A stretch of DNA of 64,000 nt from CAYSWV01 sp964434865. Its GTDB lineage: Bacteria; Cyanobacteriota; Cyanobacteriia; Thermostichales; Thermostichaceae. Positions 1 through 9,638 of the stretch are shown here, piece by piece. Numbering within the stretch: position 1 is the stretch's first letter; each line of letters begins with the position of its first letter. Location of the stretch: positions 1 to 64,000 of the forward strand of contig CAYSWV010000024.1 in assembly GCA_964434865.1 (NCBI GenBank), written 5' to 3'. The translations under genes and the position numbers were made by a program. The notes beneath the pieces were generated by a model. That model did not search any database. It had not been told where the DNA came from and saw only the letters and a program-made list of their open reading frames with translations.

Positions 1-1
1 T

Positions 2-427
2 CTCGGCCTGCTAACCCAGCCAGAAAGTGTCTATGAGAGCTTCTTCAATCCCCTATTCCGTGGCTTGCTTTCGGTCCTGATGCTGATAATGGGCATGGAG
101 GCTTGGGCAAGGCTTGGAGAGCTACGTAAGGTGGCCCAGTGGTACGCCGTATATGCCTTTGTGGCGCCGCTACTTCATGGGTTCATTGCCTTCGGTCTTG
201 GCATGATTGCCCATGTCATCACTGGATTTAGCCTGGGTGGTGTCGTGATCTTGGCAGTCATTGCCTGCTCCAGTTCAGACATCTCAGGGCCGCCCACTTT
301 GCGAGCTGGGATCCCGTCAGCCAATCCCTCTGCCTATATAGGTTCATCCACAGCCATCGGTACGCCGGTTGCAATTGCCTTGGGAATACCACTCTACATC
401 GCACTTGCTCAGGCAATAGGCAGCTGA
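2..427 (+). CDS. sbtA: SbtA sodium-dependent bicarbonate transporter, C-terminal part
   Basis: The reading frame is open from the left edge of the window, so only about 141 C-terminal residues are present. SbtA is the high-affinity Na+/HCO3- symporter of the plasma membrane in the CO2-concentrating mechanism. The visible part holds several hydrophobic helices, and the SSSDISGPPTLRAGIPSANP stretch is characteristic of the family. Its regulator SbtB follows about 1 kb downstream on the same strand, with a PsiE-like gene between them. The family assignment comes from recalled sequence patterns; the N-terminal half cannot be judged. Confidence 0.92.
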   Translation, partial: LGLLTQPESVYESFFNPLFRGLLSVLMLIMGMEAWARLGELRKVAQWYAVYAFVAPLLHGFIAFGLGMIAHVITGFSLGGVVILAVIACSSSDISGPPTLRAGIPSANPSAYIGSSTAIGTPVAIALGIPLYIALAQAIGS

Positions 428-663
428 TCACAGACAGGGCTATGCCCCTGAATAGGCAACCCACACGGAGGCTATGCCAAGATTTGTCATCTCCATTCAA
501 TAGCCCCATAGATGCCTTGGCAATCGCATTCATAGGTTTTCGTCTTGCTTAGAACTCTCTTTATTTAACGTTACGGAGCCGGTTGCTCGAAATTCCTCTG
601 CATTTTATTGCCAAAGATGCAGAGTCTAGACCACTCACCCTTTACCCTCTACTTTTGAGTACT

Positions 664-1203
664 ATGGAACCTTTATCAGCAGACTCTTCTCCTCGCTGGG
701 GCCATTGGTTTAGTGGATCCCACACCGTTCGTTTTCTGGAACTGGTGCAGGACTTAATTGTGATTTCGTTGTGTATTGGCCTGTTTAGCTTCATGGTGAT
801 GCAATTGCGAGAGATGTTTCTGTCGCTGCTGCCCCCTTTAGACTTTCCTCGGGTCACTGCCGATATTTTGTTCTTGCTAATTCTGGTGGAATTGTTTCGA
901 TTGCTAATTATTTATTTAAAGGAGCATCGAGTTTCGATTGGAGTTGCAGTGGAGGTCTCGATTGTGTCGGTGCTGCGGGAAATCATTGTCAAGGGCATTT
1001 TGGAAACTCCATGGGTGCAAGTCATGGCGGCTTGCTCTTTTCTCATTGTACTGGGAGGTTTACTAGTTGTCCGTGCTTGGATTCCACCTACCTTTGATGG
1101 CATTGACCCGGAGCAGCAGGTGTCACGCCGTCACCGGATACGCTTTGCTCAAGCATTGGCTGAGAGGGACAGCAAACTAGATGCTCAATCATTTCAACCT
1201 TGA
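664..1203 (+). CDS. PsiE-like phosphate-starvation-inducible membrane protein
   Basis: A 179-residue protein with four hydrophobic segments and the pattern of the PsiE family: a conserved central RLLIIYLKEHRVSIGVAVEV region and a C-terminal segment followed by RAWIPPTF. PsiE is induced by phosphate starvation in enterobacteria, but its biochemical role is not established. An upstream TTG at 583 would add 27 residues; it follows a GGAG with only about four bases of spacing, so ATG 664 is preferred. The gene sits between sbtA and sbtB on the same strand and may be co-transcribed with them. Confidence 0.75.
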   Translation: MEPLSADSSPRWGHWFSGSHTVRFLELVQDLIVISLCIGLFSFMVMQLREMFLSLLPPLDFPRVTADILFLLILVELFRLLIIYLKEHRVSIGVAVEVSIVSVLREIIVKGILETPWVQVMAACSFLIVLGGLLVVRAWIPPTFDGIDPEQQVSRRHRIRFAQALAERDSKLDAQSFQP

Positions 1204-1412
1204 GTTAGGCCAGTCATGATACTGCCTACATTTATCATGTGGTGCTGCCATCAAGAGTTAGTTTGACACTAACCTCCCCAGTCTCAAAATGCCAGATCCC
1301 AATTTAGTCAAGTGTGACCCTTGCTAGTGACTCCTTCGCCGATATTCTCGTCCAGTGAGCAAGAAACACAACCACCAGTTAAATAACTATAGGCGTCAAT
1401 GAGGTAACACAT

Positions 1413-1727
1413 ATGACCCAGCAAGCCAGCAAGATCATCATCGTTACGGAAAAGGTGCTGCTGAAACAGATCGCCAAGATCATTGATGAAGCCGGGGCTA
1501 CCGGTTATACGGTGGTGGCCGCTGGCGGTAAAGGCAGTCGCAACGTGCGATCATCAGGACAACCCATTGTTTCCGACATCTACTCGGATGTAAAGATCGA
1601 GGTGCTCACTCGTAGTCGGGATATGGCTGTGAAGATTTCAGATGAGGTGGCGGCAAAGTTTTTCGATGATTATTCAGGAATCGCCTATCTCTGTGACGTG
1701 GAGGTACTGCACGCACACCTATTTTGA
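1413..1727 (+). CDS. sbtB: SbtB, PII-like regulator of SbtA, lacking the C-terminal R-loop
   Basis: A 104-residue PII-like protein. The T-loop region (GGKGSRNVRSSGQP) and the KIIIVTEKVLLKQIAKIIDE first strand and helix match SbtB. SbtB binds cyclic AMP and adenine nucleotides and controls bicarbonate uptake by SbtA. As I recall the Synechocystis protein, it continues after a GHTF-like end into a CGPEGC redox loop. Here the protein stops at HAHLF, exactly before that loop, and no such motif is encoded downstream in any frame. The start ATG is preceded by GAGG at about 7 bases. Confidence 0.93.
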   Translation: MTQQASKIIIVTEKVLLKQIAKIIDEAGATGYTVVAAGGKGSRNVRSSGQPIVSDIYSDVKIEVLTRSRDMAVKISDEVAAKFFDDYSGIAYLCDVEVLHAHLF

Positions 1728-2120
1728 CTCGAAAGATTCCGCAAGATAGAGGCAATATTGGGTAAAAAATGCTGTCTGTTAGCCGGGTAAGTAGGTTGCT
1801 AGTGCTAAAAGCCAAATAGAAGGTGCTCTCCTGATTAAGGTTTTTTTCTCCTAATTACCCGCTCATTGAACTTACAGAACACCCTCATCTGAAGGTCACT
1901 TTACTACAATAAACTCTAGGTAACTCTAGGCTAATGAGCACGTGAGCTTCTTGAGTAACCTCAATCCAATAAGTTAGATAGCTCTTGCCAAGATGATGTG
2001 ACAAACTTAGCTTTTCTCAAGGTCTTCAAGCGATGGGAAACAGCAGGGAAATTCTTAGAGCTCTACTAACGGTATCTGCAATACTCAATAGATTAATGAG
2101 GATATCGATGCTTGTCAATA
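1728..2120. other. Intergenic region, 393 bases, no gene seen
   Basis: Lies between the 3' ends of sbtB and the convergent giant gene. It holds a 10-bp tandem duplication (1911-1920 and 1921-1930, sharing AACTCTAGG). A TTTTTTT run near 1842 has no clear preceding stem, so I do not call a terminator. No RNA gene was recognised. Confidence 0.6.
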
Positions 2121-5100
2121 TCAAAGATCTTCAATATCAACACCCACTTGCTCAAGTTTGAGTATGGGCAACTTTTTGATCAAGGCTTGACTGAGTTGAG
2201 GCAACGTTTCCCGAAGTAGGGTTAATCGCCCGTTTAATTGCTTGATCAGTAGAGGCCATTGTAGAGGGCTGAGGCAAGGTAGTAAGTGAATGGACACCGG
2301 TAAATCTTCTAGTCCATCACTCACCTCCTGAGAGAGCAGTAGATCCATACCAACTTCGTAGAGCAACGCTTCTGGATCCACGGGTACTGTCAGTGCGGGA
2401 TCAGCATCATTGATCAGGAGACAGATTTCGCCTCGAAGGGGATGATGCCAAATAGCCTCAGCTAGCGCTTTAATCTCTTCGTATAAGGTTTCTGGAGGCT
2501 GGGTCCAGTCTGGTAGCAACAACAGATTGATCTGATTTAAAGGCAGGTTTTGATAGAGTTGCTCTTGATAATAAGCATTAAACATGGTCACTAAAGTGCT
2601 GTTAAGCATCCTGCCATAGGATTCAGGATTTAAAAACTGAGGACTAGTCTGAATAGCGGTGGTTAATCTATCCACCTGAGAGGCTCGATCCTGAGTCATT
2701 TGAATTGCCAGTCGAGCATAGTGCTTACTATCGGTTGCGATCCAATCCTCTAAACCTAGTTGTTGTAATAATGCTGAGAGTTGGGTTGATCGGAGGGCAT
2801 CCCCTGCCATGGCCACAATAGGGCACTGGGCCTCCAGCACTGCCATAGCCTGTGTAATAGGTATGTAAGGAAATGGAGCGATGTAAACGTCTGCAAGTGC
2901 TAAATATTGTTGAAGATCGACTGTTCTTGATGTCGCACTCACCCACCATCGCTCAGATGAGATAGCTTGATCGGCAAACTGAAGCTTGAGGTATTGGTTG
3001 ACTATTTCAAGAGTATAAGTATGTGTATAAACTTGATCATTCTGATCTAGATCAATCAAAATGAGTAAGCATGCCTTTGAATCAGTAACCAGGATCTCAG
3101 CCCAGGCTTGGCATACCTCAGGGGTTAGCATGAAGGTCCTACACTGAGATACAAAGATAGAGGCTGTTTCAGGAAAGTTTAAATCGGCTCGACTGATCTC
3201 GGGTGTCTTTTTGTCTGAAGAGTGGCTGCTCTCATAGTGCCGATCAACACAATGGGAGACCCCTTCAAGCTGAATCACAGTTTCTTGGTAGCGATCTTGA
3301 GTATTCGCTGTGGTCTCGTTGTCTGATCCAATTAGAAAATAATCAATAGACTTGAACCCTGTAGTAACTAGAGAATGGAAAGTAGCTATTTGAATGGGAG
3401 CCAGGCGATAAGTGGCTAGTAAACTTAGGGGATCAACGGTATCTGTCAAGTTGCTCGTGACCAGTAACATATTCAGATGTAAGGAGCGAACAACCTGGAT
3501 TTGATGGTTTAAGGCCTCTGGCAACATAATCAACTGGCTAGCCCCTGACCAACAATAATGAGTAAAGGCCTGATCAGTCGAGTGCAAGACCAACAAAATC
3601 ACTTCAAACTGAGCGGGGTCAAGATACTTAAATAACGGTAATCGAGTTAATCCAGCTAGATTAGGTGATAAAACATCTATCAAAAGACCCACTTTGATTC
3701 GAATTTGTTGGCTGGGTAAGGGAGCTGTCCCGATATCTAGAGCTTCGGGTTCGTGAGCTACTGCAGATTCAATAATGACTGCCCGATCCGACATCAATGA
3801 TTTGAGATCGTAGTCAGTTGAATAGAATGTTTGGTAGGCTGAACTTCTGATAAAACCTTTTGACAAAGGGCCAGACTTCTGATCAGGGTCTGAGACCTGT
3901 GTGGCTAACCAACTTGACCAACGTTGACTGTGCTGAAAATAACGCTCTTGCTCAGCAACCGTTCGAAAGAAGCCTGTTGGAGCCAATAGATAGTCTAGGT
4001 AGTAGGGTAGAAACCACTCTGGCAAACCCACTAAACTAACCGGTAACTCTAATTCAGCTGCAGAGCAGTACAGCATACATAGTAAGACGGCTCCCATAAA
4101 TCTAGGTTGAGCTGGATCAGCTAGGTCGTGAGGGTCATGGTGTAGCTGAGGTAGGGCCTGGGTCCGATTTAGATCAGCGATCCCACTTTGGATTAATTGA
4201 ACAAAGAGTTGCCCTCGTTCATCAGCCAAAAAAGTTGAGATTTCAGATGTAATAGTTTCACTTTCCAGAATAGCTTGAAGGGCACTTTGTAGTTGATCTC
4301 GAGCGGCAAGAGCTTGGTCCAGAGGTAACGTTGTCGTTGTCGTTGACAAACGGGTTGTTATAACTTCATCATCGGATACTTTGTCTTGTCGGAGTAGCAC
4401 TTCAGCATTCCAAGGATCAAAAGGGATCAATTTTTGAGTAGACAACTGGGGTCGATAAAAGGCCCATCCGCTTTCATTTAACATACAAGCTGCAAAGGAG
4501 AATGAACTATTTGAGAGGGCTACCACATCACACTGACTCAGGACATAGAAGTCAAGATAGTAGGCAGCCCCAGCTAGGATCTCAGGGGAAATGTCTAGAT
4601 CTTGTGAGGTTAGGGGGTGGTAGTGAGCAAAGTCTGAGATCACTCGATCTACTTCATCACTAGCTATATAAAGAACTGGGTGATCCAAGGTTTGCCAAAA
4701 CCCAGTCAACCAGTCTAAGTACCAGGCCGTAGGCGATACAAAAAAGTAGGACTGGCCAAAATCCCCTCGGCGTAAGTGCAACCCAACCAAGGTCTTCCCT
4801 CGGCGTCGAATCGACTCCAAAGCCGTGTCAAGGGCAGCTTTAAGAGTAGCGGTTGGTTGAAAGAAACTTCGAAACTGTGATTGATAAGGCCGGTAATACC
4901 GAGTGTGATATTGAAAATAGCCAGCTAGATCAACATTTTGCAGCTTTTGAGCTTGATGGAGGATCAACGATTCAGACTCATCATGACTCGGGTCAAAAAT
5001 CATGGGATACCGCTGATGGAGTGGGGGATCATCTAGGCCAAAGAGGTACTGACCCACCCATGGATTAACTTCATAGCTAAGCTGGTGCTGTTGAGCATAG

Positions 5101-7139
5101 AGTCTCAGAAAAGCGTACTGAAAGATTTGATTCCCAAACCGACCATTGGCTCCCAACGTTGACATAGCAACAACCGGAGTCCGAATGTAAAAAGCATCAC
5201 CCCAAGAAGGATGGTAAGGGGAGACCGTGCTTACTCGTTTAAAGCCTTGCTTTGTTAAAAAGTCATCAATCTCATCAATTAAAGCACACCCTTCATAGAG
5301 TTCTTCAAAGTTGACTTCAATGTTAATTCCCTCTACATACCGTAGCGTGTTAGTGGCTCCCTGCAGTGCGAGTAATTCGGCCCCCTGGATATCTATATTG
5401 AGTAAGTTATAGTGTCTGGGATCAAGTTGATACTCTTGAAGCACAGCATCTAAGGTATTAGCAGCTACTGAGATTGTATGAGTCTCTTGAATATCTGGAT
5501 AGATCTGCTTATGGGCCTTGAGGGGTAAAATTGAACTACTTTGATCCATAGAGGTCACATGCAAAGTAGCTTGACCCTTTTGATTACTGATAGCACAGTT
5601 GATGAGCTTAATGTGTGGATCATGAGTAATCTGAGCCTGCAGCCGTTCAAATACAGCTGGATTCGCTTCAATAAAAACGACTCTGGACATACCCATAGCA
5701 TAGTAAGTGGCCAGTTCTTTGCCTTCATGAGCCCCAATATGGATCACACCCCTAGGCCGAATCTGGTATTTCTCTGTCAGTAATTGCAGATCTAGCATAC
5801 CTGCCGATCGACCTAGGAGATGACCTTGCAGCCGTTCATGGACAGCTAAATAGTTACAATATTCATAATTTTCATAGGCGGGTAAAAAGGACAATCTAGG
5901 CTCTAATCCCCGAGCCGTGATCTTGAATAAGTAATACTGAGATTGAAGCAGGTATTCAAAGATGTGTTCCAAGGTGATGCCTGCATCTCGATAAGATCCA
6001 CCATACTCAAATTGAATAAAATCAATGCTACCTGTTGAAATTAATTGCTTCGCGCCCAGTAAGACTTCATATTCTCCACCTTCTACATCGATTTTCAAAA
6101 AATGGATCCGCTTGATATTTCGGCCCTGACAATAGGTATCTAGCGTGACAGCCACAACGTTTTGGTGGCGAGGTGCTGGCATGGCATAGTTCGATTCAGC
6201 TTGTTCACGGCGATAAAGCGAACTGAGTTCTGAACCCACCTGATCATAGGTATGAAACTCTCTAAGCCCCACTTCTGAGGCCACAGCCAAACCATTGGGG
6301 ATTAACTGTTTTCGCCTAATGGGTTCAGCAAAGGTGGTCAGCAGATCTTGATACAGCTCAGGGATGGGTTCAAAGAGGTGCAAATGAACCCCAGGATGAT
6401 TGTTTAATACTGCCTTTGACCATAAGCCGCGATTTGCTCCTACATCAAAGACTACCTGAGATCCATTGATCCATTGCTCAATCACCCGACTTTCACCATT
6501 AGATTCAATCGAAAAGGGTTGATCTTGGGGGCTGGCTACATCTTGCTCAAAGTTTTGCTGGCAATAGTCAGTGATCAGAGGTCGAGCGGCAGCAGGTACC
6601 GAGATTAAGACATCGTCATAAACCACAACAAAGCTTGTAGGATCAATCGCCTTTATTGCCTCTAACAACTCTAGCAACGTTGGCCATTGTTGACTGTCAT
6701 GAGGTGGGGGCGGAGGCGAGAGAAATAGCCGGGCATCATCGATCAAAATAAAATGCTGATGGGGATGTTCCGCAATAATGCGCAACTCATCCAATAAAGG
6801 ACATTCGTCTTGAGAGCCGTAAGTGATCCCCCCACTCCAGTGAGCATCTAACCAAAGCAAGCAGGGATCTGTTTGTTGAGCAAGGCTAGCCCGCAGCTGG
6901 GTTCTAGTATCTCCGAATAAAAACTGAATTGTTTTCAGGTGTTGATAGCGTTGAGATGTTTCCTGATAGACAGCTTCAGAAAATTCAATGGTGATCACCT
7001 GCTCAAAGTGTTCGGCAGCCCACAGGGCCGTACGGCCAAATAAAGTCCCTGTTTCAATAAAACACTTTAGGTTAAAGCGCTGCTTGAGGTCCAGGATCAA
7101 CTGAGTCGGTGGCCCCATTCTGACTGATCCCATAGACAA
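2121..7139 (-). CDS. Multidomain SAM methyltransferase / FkbM / FkbM / GT11 / GT41-like glycosyltransferase fusion
   Basis: A 1672-residue protein. Residues about 1-200 resemble a class I methyltransferase (FIETGTLFGRTALWAAEHF, then WLDAHW). Residues about 219-435 form an FkbM methyltransferase (VVFDVGANRGLWS, FLKIDVEGGEYEVL). Residues about 455-645 form a second FkbM domain (GVIHIGAHEGKE, NIDIQGAELLALQG). Residues about 657-915 form a GT11 alpha-1,2-fucosyltransferase-like domain with GLHLRRGD at about 786-793 and an N-terminal GRFGNQIFQYA. A helical region follows, then an O-GlcNAc-transferase/SPINDLY-like half at about 1145-1560. The likely job is building and methylating a surface glycan. 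No TPR repeats were recognised. It lies 22 bases downstream of the DUF4126 gene, suggesting an operon. Domain calls are by motif only. Confidence 0.85.
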   Translation of the reverse strand: MSMGSVRMGPPTQLILDLKQRFNLKCFIETGTLFGRTALWAAEHFEQVITIEFSEAVYQETSQRYQHLKTIQFLFGDTRTQLRASLAQQTDPCLLWLDAHWSGGITYGSQDECPLLDELRIIAEHPHQHFILIDDARLFLSPPPPPHDSQQWPTLLELLEAIKAIDPTSFVVVYDDVLISVPAAARPLITDYCQQNFEQDVASPQDQPFSIESNGESRVIEQWINGSQVVFDVGANRGLWSKAVLNNHPGVHLHLFEPIPELYQDLLTTFAEPIRRKQLIPNGLAVASEVGLREFHTYDQVGSELSSLYRREQAESNYAMPAPRHQNVVAVTLDTYCQGRNIKRIHFLKIDVEGGEYEVLLGAKQLISTGSIDFIQFEYGGSYRDAGITLEHIFEYLLQSQYYLFKITARGLEPRLSFLPAYENYEYCNYLAVHERLQGHLLGRSAGMLDLQLLTEKYQIRPRGVIHIGAHEGKELATYYAMGMSRVVFIEANPAVFERLQAQITHDPHIKLINCAISNQKGQATLHVTSMDQSSSILPLKAHKQIYPDIQETHTISVAANTLDAVLQEYQLDPRHYNLLNIDIQGAELLALQGATNTLRYVEGINIEVNFEELYEGCALIDEIDDFLTKQGFKRVSTVSPYHPSWGDAFYIRTPVVAMSTLGANGRFGNQIFQYAFLRLYAQQHQLSYEVNPWVGQYLFGLDDPPLHQRYPMIFDPSHDESESLILHQAQKLQNVDLAGYFQYHTRYYRPYQSQFRSFFQPTATLKAALDTALESIRRRGKTLVGLHLRRGDFGQSYFFVSPTAWYLDWLTGFWQTLDHPVLYIASDEVDRVISDFAHYHPLTSQDLDISPEILAGAAYYLDFYVLSQCDVVALSNSSFSFAACMLNESGWAFYRPQLSTQKLIPFDPWNAEVLLRQDKVSDDEVITTRLSTTTTTLPLDQALAARDQLQSALQAILESETITSEISTFLADERGQLFVQLIQSGIADLNRTQALPQLHHDPHDLADPAQPRFMGAVLLCMLYCSAAELELPVSLVGLPEWFLPYYLDYLLAPTGFFRTVAEQERYFQHSQRWSSWLATQVSDPDQKSGPLSKGFIRSSAYQTFYSTDYDLKSLMSDRAVIIESAVAHEPEALDIGTAPLPSQQIRIKVGLLIDVLSPNLAGLTRLPLFKYLDPAQFEVILLVLHSTDQAFTHYCWSGASQLIMLPEALNHQIQVVRSLHLNMLLVTSNLTDTVDPLSLLATYRLAPIQIATFHSLVTTGFKSIDYFLIGSDNETTANTQDRYQETVIQLEGVSHCVDRHYESSHSSDKKTPEISRADLNFPETASIFVSQCRTFMLTPEVCQAWAEILVTDSKACLLILIDLDQNDQVYTHTYTLEIVNQYLKLQFADQAISSERWWVSATSRTVDLQQYLALADVYIAPFPYIPITQAMAVLEAQCPIVAMAGDALRSTQLSALLQQLGLEDWIATDSKHYARLAIQMTQDRASQVDRLTTAIQTSPQFLNPESYGRMLNSTLVTMFNAYYQEQLYQNLPLNQINLLLLPDWTQPPETLYEEIKALAEAIWHHPLRGEICLLINDADPALTVPVDPEALLYEVGMDLLLSQEVSDGLEDLPVSIHLLPCLSPLQWPLLIKQLNGRLTLLRETLPQLSQALIKKLPILKLEQVGVDIEDL

Positions 7140-7161
7140 CCCCCACTGATGCTCTTGAAAA

Positions 7162-7749
7162 TCATACCAGAGTGGGTGGGGTCTTGTTCTCGGTAGGATC
7201 GAGCCATCGCCGATACAGTTTTTTGCCCATTAGAGTTATTACGATCACTAGAGCAATGGTGGTGACGAAGGGTAGCGCTAGCGCCAGTATAGAGGTTACG
7301 ACAGCCAGGATATCTTCAACTGTAGACACAACAGGATTAGCTAAGCCCCCTGTGGTTGCCGTTGAGGCCAGTCGGGTCATGCTGGTTGTCACTTGAACGG
7401 TCCCCGAGATCCCTCCTCCTGCAATTACGGCAATACTCCAGCGTAAAAACGGATCAATGTCACCAATCGCCATCGACATCATTAAAGTCCCGGCAATGAC
7501 CGCTGCTGGGGTGGCCACCGTATCTAGTAGGTTATCGACCCAAGGCACATAATAGGCACCAATCTCTAGGACAGTAGCAATAGCCAAAGCCACCAACGCC
7601 GCATCTTGGGCAAGCCAGGCAAAACTCGGATCTAAAGAGATGTGATCCGTTCGAGCTGCGATGCTGGCAATGAGTAACGGCGTAAAGACACGAAACCCAC
7701 AAGCTGCACTTAATCCTAGCCCCACCAAAAATCCAAGAATGCTGTCCAC
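7162..7749 (-). CDS. DUF4126 family membrane protein
   Basis: A 195-residue hydrophobic protein with about five predicted membrane segments and glycine- and alanine-rich helices. It opens with LGFLVGLGLSAACGFRVFTPLL, of which the core AACGFRVF pattern is typical of DUF4126. The function is unknown. It is the upstream gene of the pair with the giant glycosyltransferase/methyltransferase (22 bases apart, same strand). The ATG at 7749 is taken because the first membrane helix starts immediately after it. A link to glycan export is only inference from neighbourhood. Confidence 0.75.
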   Translation of the reverse strand: MDSILGFLVGLGLSAACGFRVFTPLLIASIAARTDHISLDPSFAWLAQDAALVALAIATVLEIGAYYVPWVDNLLDTVATPAAVIAGTLMMSMAIGDIDPFLRWSIAVIAGGGISGTVQVTTSMTRLASTATTGGLANPVVSTVEDILAVVTSILALALPFVTTIALVIVITLMGKKLYRRWLDPTENKTPPTLV

Positions 7750-7897
7750 AATCTAACCCTTGGCCCATTCAGGCTTCACTGAAGTATCTATCACTATTTA
7801 AACATGCGTGAAAATTTGGATCCAAGGTAGGAAAGAGTAGGATAGCAATGGTAACGTAGATCATTACCTGCAGCGCTTGAATGACGAGATTTTGACT

Positions 7898-9577
7898 ATG
7901 ACTAGCACCCTAAGAAGCCATGTTGTGACCCAAGGCGCCAAACGTACTCCCAACCGAGCTATGTTGCGAGCTGTAGGATTTGAAGATGCTGATTTTAACA
8001 AACCCATTGTTGGCATTGCGAATGGATACAGCACCATCACACCTTGCAATATGGGGATCAATGATCTGGCCCTTAAAGCTGAAGCTGCCCTCAAAATAGC
8101 TGGAGTCATGCCTCAACTCTTTGGCACTATTACTGTTAGTGATGGTATCTCTATGGGCACCGAAGGGATGAAGTATTCCTTGGTATCGCGAGATGTGATC
8201 GCCGATTCAATTGAAACCGCTACTAATGCTCAAAGTATGGATGGTCTACTGGCCATTGGTGGGTGTGATAAAAACATGCCTGGAGCGATGATCGCTATGG
8301 CCCGTATGAATATTCCCTCTATTTTTGTCTATGGCGGTACGATCAAACCGGGGCATTACAACGGCCAAGATCTTACTATTGTCAGTGCTTTTGAAGCAGT
8401 TGGGGCCTATAGTGCTGGTCGTTTACCCGAATCTGAATTACAAGAGGTTGAACGTCGAGCCTGCCCTGGAGCTGGATCCTGTGGGGGGATGTTTACTGCT
8501 AACACGATGTCGTCTGCTTTTGAAGCGATGGGGATCAGTTTACCTTATTCCTCAACGATGGCCGCTGAAGATGCAGAAAAAGCAGCCAGCGCTGCCCGAT
8601 CAGCTGAGGTTTTGGCTGAAGCTATTAAAAAAGATATTCGACCCCGTCAGTTGCTTACCCGTCAAGCCTTTGAAAACGCAATTGCTGTGATTATGGCAGT
8701 TGGGGGATCCACTAATGCCGTTCTCCATTTGCTAGCTATTGCACATGCTGCTGGTGTACCCTTAGCGCTTGATGATTTTGAAACGATTCGAGCCCGAACC
8801 CCGGTGCTGTGTGATCTCAAGCCATCTGGACGCTATGTCACGGTTAACTTGCATCAGGCGGGTGGGATTCCCCAAGTGATGAAAATGTTACTAGCCCATG
8901 ATCGACTGCATGGTGAGGCCCTTACTATTACTGGTCAAACCTTAGCCGAAGTCTTAGCTGATGTGCCTGCAAATCCACCCCCGCATCAAGATGTGATCCG
9001 GCCTTGGGATCAGCCTATGTACACCCAAGGTCACCTCGCTATTCTTAAAGGTAACCTGGCCAGTGAAGGATGTGTAGCTAAGATCACAGGTGTTAAAAAG
9101 CCACAGATTACAGGGCCAGCCCGTGTTTTTGAATCTGAAGAAGAATGTTTAAATTCCATTCTGGTCGGTCAGATCAAAGCAGGTGATGTAATCGTTATTC
9201 GTTATGAAGGCCCTAGAGGTGGCCCCGGGATGCGTGAAATGTTGTCCCCCACCTCAGCCATTATTGGGGCGGGCTTAGGCGACTCAGTGGGTCTGATCAC
9301 AGATGGCCGATTTTCAGGGGGTACTTATGGTTTAGTGGTGGGTCATGTGGCTCCTGAAGCTGCTGTAGGTGGAACTATTGCCTTGGTGAAAGAAGGAGAC
9401 TCCATTACGATTGATGCTCCCGCTCGGTTGATCCAACTCAATGTGAATGAGGCCGAATTAGCCCAACGTCGCTCGGATTGGCACCCCCCTCAGCCTCGAT
9501 ATACCCGTGGAGTACTAGCCAAATATGCCAAGTTAGTGGCTAGCAGTAGCTTAGGTGCTGTTACGGATCTGGATTGA
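7898..9577 (+). CDS. ilvD: Dihydroxy-acid dehydratase
   Basis: A 559-residue enzyme that dehydrates 2,3-dihydroxy-isovalerate and -methylvalerate in valine and isoleucine synthesis, using an iron-sulfur cluster. Candidate cluster cysteines are Cys50 (STITPC), Cys123 (GGCDKNMPGA) and Cys195 (PGAGSCGG). C-terminal motifs RYEGPRGGPGMREML and DGRFSGGTYG are present. The length is normal for the family. The start is placed at ATG 7898, giving the usual MTSTLRSHVVTQG opening; an in-frame TTG at 7877 would add seven residues. It converges with the cyclotransferase-like gene downstream. Confidence 0.97.
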   Translation: MTSTLRSHVVTQGAKRTPNRAMLRAVGFEDADFNKPIVGIANGYSTITPCNMGINDLALKAEAALKIAGVMPQLFGTITVSDGISMGTEGMKYSLVSRDVIADSIETATNAQSMDGLLAIGGCDKNMPGAMIAMARMNIPSIFVYGGTIKPGHYNGQDLTIVSAFEAVGAYSAGRLPESELQEVERRACPGAGSCGGMFTANTMSSAFEAMGISLPYSSTMAAEDAEKAASAARSAEVLAEAIKKDIRPRQLLTRQAFENAIAVIMAVGGSTNAVLHLLAIAHAAGVPLALDDFETIRARTPVLCDLKPSGRYVTVNLHQAGGIPQVMKMLLAHDRLHGEALTITGQTLAEVLADVPANPPPHQDVIRPWDQPMYTQGHLAILKGNLASEGCVAKITGVKKPQITGPARVFESEEECLNSILVGQIKAGDVIVIRYEGPRGGPGMREMLSPTSAIIGAGLGDSVGLITDGRFSGGTYGLVVGHVAPEAAVGGTIALVKEGDSITIDAPARLIQLNVNEAELAQRRSDWHPPQPRYTRGVLAKYAKLVASSSLGAVTDLD

Positions 9578-9638
9578 TCTCTGCGAATCCAGTGCAACTA
9601 CTCAACTGGGAGAGATGATCAGAAGTCACCAGGTGAGG

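Noticed and set aside
425..450. AGGGC-TAT-GCCCCT hairpin after sbtA as a terminator
   Set aside because: The stem has a bulge and no T-run follows.
1842..1850. T-run as a possible terminator of sbtB
   Set aside because: No stable GC-rich stem directly precedes it.
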